A stretch of DNA of 64,000 nt from CAYTAU01 sp964442075 (GTDB taxonomy: Bacteria > Bacteroidota > Bacteroidia > Bacteroidales > CAYTAU01), in NCBI GenBank assembly GCA_964442075.1, contig CAYTWH010000001.1, positions 120,338 to 184,337 of the forward strand. Reading direction: 5' to 3'. Position 1 is the first letter of the stretch; every line of letters begins with the position of its first letter. Position numbers and translations under genes: made by a program. The notes below the pieces were generated by a model. It worked only from the letters and a program-made list of their open reading frames with translations, ran no database searches and was not told where the DNA came from. Shown piece by piece: positions 62,020 to 64,000 of the stretch.

Positions 62020-64000
62020 ATGATTAAAAATTACTTCAAAAAGTACATATTCCTTTTTTTACTAGGAATATTTACAACAGCTCTTTTTGGACAAACAACT
62101 TTTAACTATACTGGTAGTATGCAAACTTATACTGTACCTGCGGGCATCACTTCGATTTCAATAGAAGCTTATGGTGCTCAAGGAGCAGATGGGCATTATC
62201 AAGTTGAGGGCTATCAGCCAGGAGGTGAGGGCGGTAGTGTTTATTCTGAATTTTATGTAACTCCCGGACAAACTCTATATATTTACGTAGGAGGAGAAGG
62301 AGAAAGAACAAATGTATCTCCAGCTGATGGAGGTTTTAATGGCGGAGGAAATGGTTATAATCTTGGAAATACTACTTGGTATGTTGCTGGTGGTGGTGGT
62401 GCATCTGATGTAAGAATTGGAGGAACTACTTTAACTGACCGTATTATCGTTGCAGGCGGCGGCGGCGGTGGCGGCGGAAGCGGAAGCTGGGGAAACGGCG
62501 CTGGTGGTAATGGTGGTGGACTTGTAGGCGAAGATGGTCATTGGTCTGGCTTAAATGGACCTGGACAGGCTACACCAGATGTTATTAGACATGGATTTGG
62601 AGGGACACAAGTTGCTGGCGGAAATGAAGGAACTGGTAATAGTAATGGTTCACCTGGAGTATTAGGTATTGGAGGAGATGCTTCAACAGGTTCCAATGCA
62701 CTCGCATCTGGTGGAGGCGGTGGATACTACGGTGGAGGCGGAGGAGCATATCATGGTGGTGCTGGCGGAGGCGGATCAAGTTATACTCAACTTGGCGCAA
62801 TAAATATTGCTCACACTCAAGGCGGACAAACAGGAAACGGTCAAATTGTTATCACTGTATTATGTGATTTTTTAACTGTAACAACAAGTCCTTCAACAAC
62901 AGTTTGTCCTGGAGAAACAGTAAATATCAATGGTGTTTCTATAAATGGAGGAACTATTACATGGGATAATGGAATATCAAATGGGGTAGATTATACAGCT
63001 ACAGCAACAACTACATATACTTCAACTAGTACAGATCCTAATGATTGTATTGAAACTGTAACTATTACAGTTGAAGATTTATTGGCTCCAGTACCTGATT
63101 TAGCAACATTAGCTGATGTTACAGCTGAGTGTGAAGTTACTTCATTAACTGATCCTACTGCTACTGATAATTGCACAAGTACTGTTACAGTAACTAATGA
63201 TGCTACTTTACCTATAAATACTCAAGGTACAACACTTGTAACTTGGACTTATGATGATGGGAATGGAAATACATCAACTCAAACACAAAATGTTATTCTA
63301 ACAGATGTAACAGCACCAGTAGAAGATTTAGCTACTTTAGTAGATGTAACAGACGAATGTGAAGTTACTTCTTTAATAGATCCAACTGCAACAGATAACT
63401 GTACAGGAACAGTAACAGTAACTAACGATGCAACTTTACCAATCAACACTCAAGGAACAACTCTTGTTACTTGGACTTATGATGATGGTAATGGAAATAC
63501 GTCAACACAAACACAAAATGTTATTCTAACAGATGTAACAGCACCAGTAGAAGATTTAGCTACTTTAGTAGATGTAACAGACGAATGTGAAGTTACTTCT
63601 TTAATAGATCCAACAGCAACAGATAACTGTGCAGGAACAGTAACAGTAACTAACGATGCTACATTACCAATTAATACACAAGGAACAACTCTTGTTACTT
63701 GGACTTATGATGATGGGAATGGAAATACGTCAACACAAACACAAAATGTTATTCTAACAGATGTAACAGCACCAGTAGAAGATTTAGCTACTTTAGTAGA
63801 TGTAACAGACGAATGTGAAGTTACTTCTTTAATAGATCCAACAGCAACAGATAACTGTGCAGGAACAGTAACAGTAACTAACGATGCTACATTACCAATT
63901 AATACACAAGGAACAACTCTTGTTACTTGGACTTATGACGATGGTAATGGAAATACATCAACTCAAACACAAAATGTTATTCTAACAGATGTAACAGCAC
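62020..64000 (+). CDS. Secreted Gly-rich and HYR-repeat adhesin-like protein, 5' part
   Basis: The frame is open from the ATG at 62020 to the window end (660 codons, no stop). Signal peptide: KKYIFLFLLGIFTTALFGQ. Residues about 25-280 form a glycine-rich domain (VPAGITSISIEAYGAQGADG, VAGGGGASDVRIGGTT, GGGSSYTQLGAINIAHT) like those of Bacteroidota surface proteins. An Ig-like part with TVCPGETVNINGVSINGGTI follows. From about codon 354, HYR-type repeats of 76 residues (228 bp) start, each with DECEVTS and ATDNC Cys pairs and VTWTYDDGNGN. A surface adhesin exported by type IX secretion is likely. The tail is missing. Confidence 0.85.
   Translation, partial: MIKNYFKKYIFLFLLGIFTTALFGQTTFNYTGSMQTYTVPAGITSISIEAYGAQGADGHYQVEGYQPGGEGGSVYSEFYVTPGQTLYIYVGGEGERTNVSPADGGFNGGGNGYNLGNTTWYVAGGGGASDVRIGGTTLTDRIIVAGGGGGGGGSGSWGNGAGGNGGGLVGEDGHWSGLNGPGQATPDVIRHGFGGTQVAGGNEGTGNSNGSPGVLGIGGDASTGSNALASGGGGGYYGGGGGAYHGGAGGGGSSYTQLGAINIAHTQGGQTGNGQIVITVLCDFLTVTTSPSTTVCPGETVNINGVSINGGTITWDNGISNGVDYTATATTTYTSTSTDPNDCIETVTITVEDLLAPVPDLATLADVTAECEVTSLTDPTATDNCTSTVTVTNDATLPINTQGTTLVTWTYDDGNGNTSTQTQNVILTDVTAPVEDLATLVDVTDECEVTSLIDPTATDNCTGTVTVTNDATLPINTQGTTLVTWTYDDGNGNTSTQTQNVILTDVTAPVEDLATLVDVTDECEVTSLIDPTATDNCAGTVTVTNDATLPINTQGTTLVTWTYDDGNGNTSTQTQNVILTDVTAPVEDLATLVDVTDECEVTSLIDPTATDNCAGTVTVTNDATLPINTQGTTLVTWTYDDGNGNTSTQTQNVILTDVTA
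63307..63990 (+). repeat. Three near-identical 228-bp tandem repeats
   Basis: Units start at GTAACAGCACCAGTAGAAGA at 63307, 63535 and 63763, and a fourth begins at 63991. They differ at only a few positions. A more divergent unit precedes them from about 63079. Each encodes one 76-residue HYR module in the large secreted protein. Confidence 0.95.

Noticed and set aside
62585..63176. Minus-strand frames opposite the Gly-rich and HYR region
   Set aside because: They arise from low-complexity repeats in the plus-strand coding sequence.

Overview
The window is AT-rich chromosomal DNA from a member of the Bacteroidota. Several things point there: lineage-typical families (DUF4290, DUF4175, DUF721/DciA-like, TPR-PD40-OmpA proteins), a type IX secretion C-terminal sorting domain, a transketolase split into two subunits, a MurA with Asp in place of the active-site Cys, and -7 promoter boxes of the TAnnTTTG type upstream of many genes. 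I recognise no species. No phage, plasmid, CRISPR array or rRNA operon is visible. Both ends are cut: a radical SAM gene at the left and a large repeat-rich secreted protein at the right.

Layout. 1-7.4 kb: end of a YhcC-like radical SAM gene; then on the minus strand a NarL-type two-component pair, an outer-membrane barrel protein and pstSCAB. 7.5-11.7 kb: a compact six-gene minus operon (LEA2-like lipoprotein, universal stress protein, SPOR protein, split transketolase, FAH-family protein). 11.9-18.1 kb: replication and repair genes (recF, a DciA-like gene, rnhB, dnaB) and, between them, a NamZ-like muramidase and a metal exporter. 18.1-22.4 kb: a LOG-family gene, a lipoprotein made of thirteen 33-residue repeats, a secreted conserved protein and a small acidic lipoprotein. 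22.5-29.4 kb: the Rel/SpoT stringent-response enzyme and a DUF4290-murA-tlpA-ompA-like operon.

29.5-33.8 kb is a repeat-rich stretch. It holds a tandem duplication that made a truncated copy of a membrane protein gene, REP-like hairpins and a 21-bp-period array. 33.8-38.8 kb is a minus-strand cluster of CotH-like kinase, two small exported proteins, a VTC polyphosphate-polymerase-like protein and DUF4956, which I regard as the most interesting protein-coding system here. 39-42.6 kb is a surface-glycan block (RmlD-like reductase, two glycosyltransferases, GmhA). 43.7-50.4 kb holds lon, a GlmU-like protein, a REP-associated tyrosine transposase flanked by a perfect 115-bp direct repeat, two beta-barrel proteins and a second 21-bp-period array. 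50.5-60.3 kb: prfA, purM, a PorE-like envelope protein, ybeY, an anti-sigma-like ATPase, a giant DUF4175 protein and a cyclophilin. 60.4-64 kb: two paralogous lipoproteins, tRNA-Val(GAC), tRNA-Arg(UCG), a gene-poor 0.6-kb stretch, and a Gly-rich/HYR-repeat secreted protein that runs off the end.

Most of the window is ordinary housekeeping. The unexplained signals are mainly non-coding: two 21-bp-period arrays that both end in the same 15-mer beside a stop codon, the nested palindrome behind lon, the RAYT insertion that duplicated a promoter, and a signal peptide reachable only from a non-ATG start.
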